NCBI GenBank assembly: GCA_937919435.1
Contig: CALFRR010000053.1
Coordinates: 1-23,552, forward strand
DNA: 23,552 nt
Origin: an uncultured Alphaproteobacteria bacterium
GTDB taxonomy: Bacteria; Pseudomonadota; Alphaproteobacteria; Rhizobiales; Ancalomicrobiaceae
Reading direction: 5' to 3'
The notes beneath the pieces were generated by a model. That model had not been told where the DNA came from. It ran no database searches and saw nothing but the letters and a program-made list of their open reading frames with translations. Made by a program: the position numbers and the translations under genes. Positions 22,651 to 23,552 of the stretch are shown piece after piece; position 1 is the first letter of the stretch, and each line of letters starts with the position of its first letter.

Positions 22651-22945
22651 ATCCGTCCGGCCGACCGTTCCGCGTCGAGACGGGACGGGGATCGCCGCCT
22701 GTCCGGCAGGCTCGCGGCGCCCACCTTGGGGACGTCGGCGACGCATCGGTCGGCCGCCTCGCGGTCGCGTCTGCGCCCGCCCCCGCGGGCGACCGCGATC
22801 GTCTCTTCGGGTGGGGTTCCGATCGGCGCTCGCCGAACACTCCCCGCAACCCTCGGACAAGCTTGCCCGACCATGGTGGGGTTCGGATCTCGTCCGGCGA
22901 GTGTCGTCTCGCCCTCTTTTCGTCCGCATCGAGAGAAGAACGCAC

Positions 22946-23552
22946 ATGGTCAGTATGGAACACGCTGAGAGGCTCTGGTCCAATCTGATGGAGCTGGGAC
23001 CCCGACGTCTGGCGGCCCTCGGCATCATCGGCGCCGCCGTCCTGCTCGCGATCGGTCTCGGCGCCTATGTTCTCGGGCGACCGCAGATGGACGTGCTCTA
23101 TACCGGCCTCGAGCGCGACGACGTCGCTCGGGTCGGCTCGACCCTGACGGACAACGGCATCGCCTTCGACGTCAACGCCAAGGGCGATGCCGTTCTGGTG
23201 CCGCCGAGCCTGATGATCCGGGCCCGGATGATCCTCGCCGAGCACGGTCTGCCGCAGAGCGCCAATGCCGGCTACGAGCTGTTCGACCACCTCGGGTCGC
23301 TCGGCCTGACTTCGTTCATGCAGGAAGTGACCCGGGTCCGCGCCCTGGAAGGCGAGATCGCCCGCACCATTCAGTCGATGAAGGGAATCCGGGCGGCGCG
23401 CGTGCATCTGGTGATGGCCGATCCCGGCTCCTTCCGCCAGGAGGCGCAGAAGCCGTCCGCCTCGGTGGTGATCCGGGTCGAGACGGCGGACGGCATCTCC
23501 GAGGCGCAGGCGATCCGCCCCGGCTCGCAGCAGCTGCACGACGTGCGCCAGC
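22946..23552 (+). CDS. fliF: Flagellar MS-ring protein FliF, 5' part only
   Basis: FliF forms the MS-ring, the base on which the flagellum is built. About 202 codons are visible before the window ends. The N-terminal membrane helix is at about 24-44 (LAALGIIGAAVLLAIGLGAY). It is followed by the conserved MDVLYTGLERDDVARVGSTL, IPFD-type strand (IAFDVNAKGDAVLVPPSLM), ARMILAEHGLPQSANAGYEL, FDHLGSLGLTSFMQEVTRVR and ALEGEIARTIQSM. The RAARVHLVMADPGSF and ASVVIRVE blocks come next. GAGAGAAG ahead of ATG 22946 is a weak ribosome binding site; a second ATG at 22955 is possible. After AQAIR the expected HLV-type block is replaced by unlike residues, so a frameshift near 23518 is possible. Confidence 0.95.
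   Translation, partial: MVSMEHAERLWSNLMELGPRRLAALGIIGAAVLLAIGLGAYVLGRPQMDVLYTGLERDDVARVGSTLTDNGIAFDVNAKGDAVLVPPSLMIRARMILAEHGLPQSANAGYELFDHLGSLGLTSFMQEVTRVRALEGEIARTIQSMKGIRAARVHLVMADPGSFRQEAQKPSASVVIRVETADGISEAQAIRPGSQQLHDVRQ

Larger units (their letters stand above)
22379..22945. promoter_or_regulatory. Divergent control region between flagellin and fliF
   Basis: These 567 bases must hold the flagellin promoter (leftward) and the fliF promoter (rightward). Visible structure: a tandem direct repeat GCTGATTT at 22599-22606 and 22609-22616, a 10-base period in an A+T-richer spot, and a perfect hairpin CCGGGCG-GAT-CGCCCGG at 22634-22650. I found no confident sigma54, sigma28 or sigma70 promoter on either strand. 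Open frames through the region look like chance frames. Confidence 0.5.

Noticed and set aside
22424..23539. 371-residue minus-strand open frame opposite fliF
   Set aside because: Antisense to fliF, whose conserved blocks are clear on the plus strand.
1..23552. sigma54-type (-24/-12) flagellar promoters, CRISPR arrays, insertion sequences
   Set aside because: Intergenic regions were read for GG-N10-GC boxes, regular repeats and terminal inverted repeats with transposase genes; none gave a match good enough to report.

Overview
This window is a flagellar gene cluster from a GC-rich alphaproteobacterium, most likely of the order Hyphomicrobiales (Rhizobiales). Four things point there: a short flagellin with the rhizobial-type N-terminus (AYWSIATTMRSDN), a gene of the rhizobial flagellar DUF1217 type beside flgF, a DUF6468-like membrane protein between fliM and fliN, and the rod gene order flgF-fliI-flgB-flgC-fliE-flgG-flgA-flgI. 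A genus cannot be assigned from the sequence alone.

Layout. (1) 91-207: a CAU-anticodon tRNA behind a good sigma70-type promoter, followed by about 450 bases with no convincing gene. (2) 664-6248, minus strand, transcribed from right to left: motA, fliM, the DUF6468-like gene, fliN, fliG, a possible 70-codon mini-ORF, flhB and a low-GC orphan gene. This set covers the stator, the switch complex (C-ring) and the export gate switch. (3) 6563-14625, plus strand: DUF1217 protein, flgF, an unrecognised proline/alanine-rich protein, fliI, flgB, flgC, fliE, flgG, flgA and flgI, that is rod, P-ring and export ATPase. It ends in a hairpin followed by T-rich sequence. (4) 14626-15588: almost 1 kb without a believable gene but with stacked hairpins, one having a 23-base-pair stem. 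In rhizobia such as Sinorhizobium this is roughly where motE, flgH, fliL and fliP lie; none of them is here. (5) 15589-21233, minus strand: flhA, fliR, fliJ-like, a FlgJ/CheL-type rod protein fused to a lysozyme-like domain, a FlgN-like chaperone and a FliL-like membrane protein. (6) 21437-22378, minus strand: one flagellin gene with its own intrinsic terminator. (7) From 22946, plus strand: fliF (MS-ring), cut by the window end.

Together these genes give the MS-ring (FliF), C-ring (FliG, FliM, FliN), export gate (FlhA, FlhB, FliR), export ATPase with its coiled-coil partner (FliI, FliJ-like), rod (FlgB, FlgC, FlgF, FlgG, FliE, FlgJ), P-ring and its chaperone (FlgI, FlgA), filament and one stator subunit (MotA). 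The hook genes, L-ring gene flgH, motB, fliP, fliQ and fliH are not in the window.

Most of the window is conventional. The parts that deserve a second look are the low-GC orphan gene after flhB, the proline-rich protein inserted between flgF and fliI, the FlgJ-lysozyme-like fusion, the FliM that lacks the usual CheY-binding N-terminus, the hairpin-rich gene-free stretch after flgI, and a possible frameshift in fliF in the last 40 or so bases. I saw no CRISPR array, insertion sequence or phage genes, and nothing that is clearly a wholly new system.
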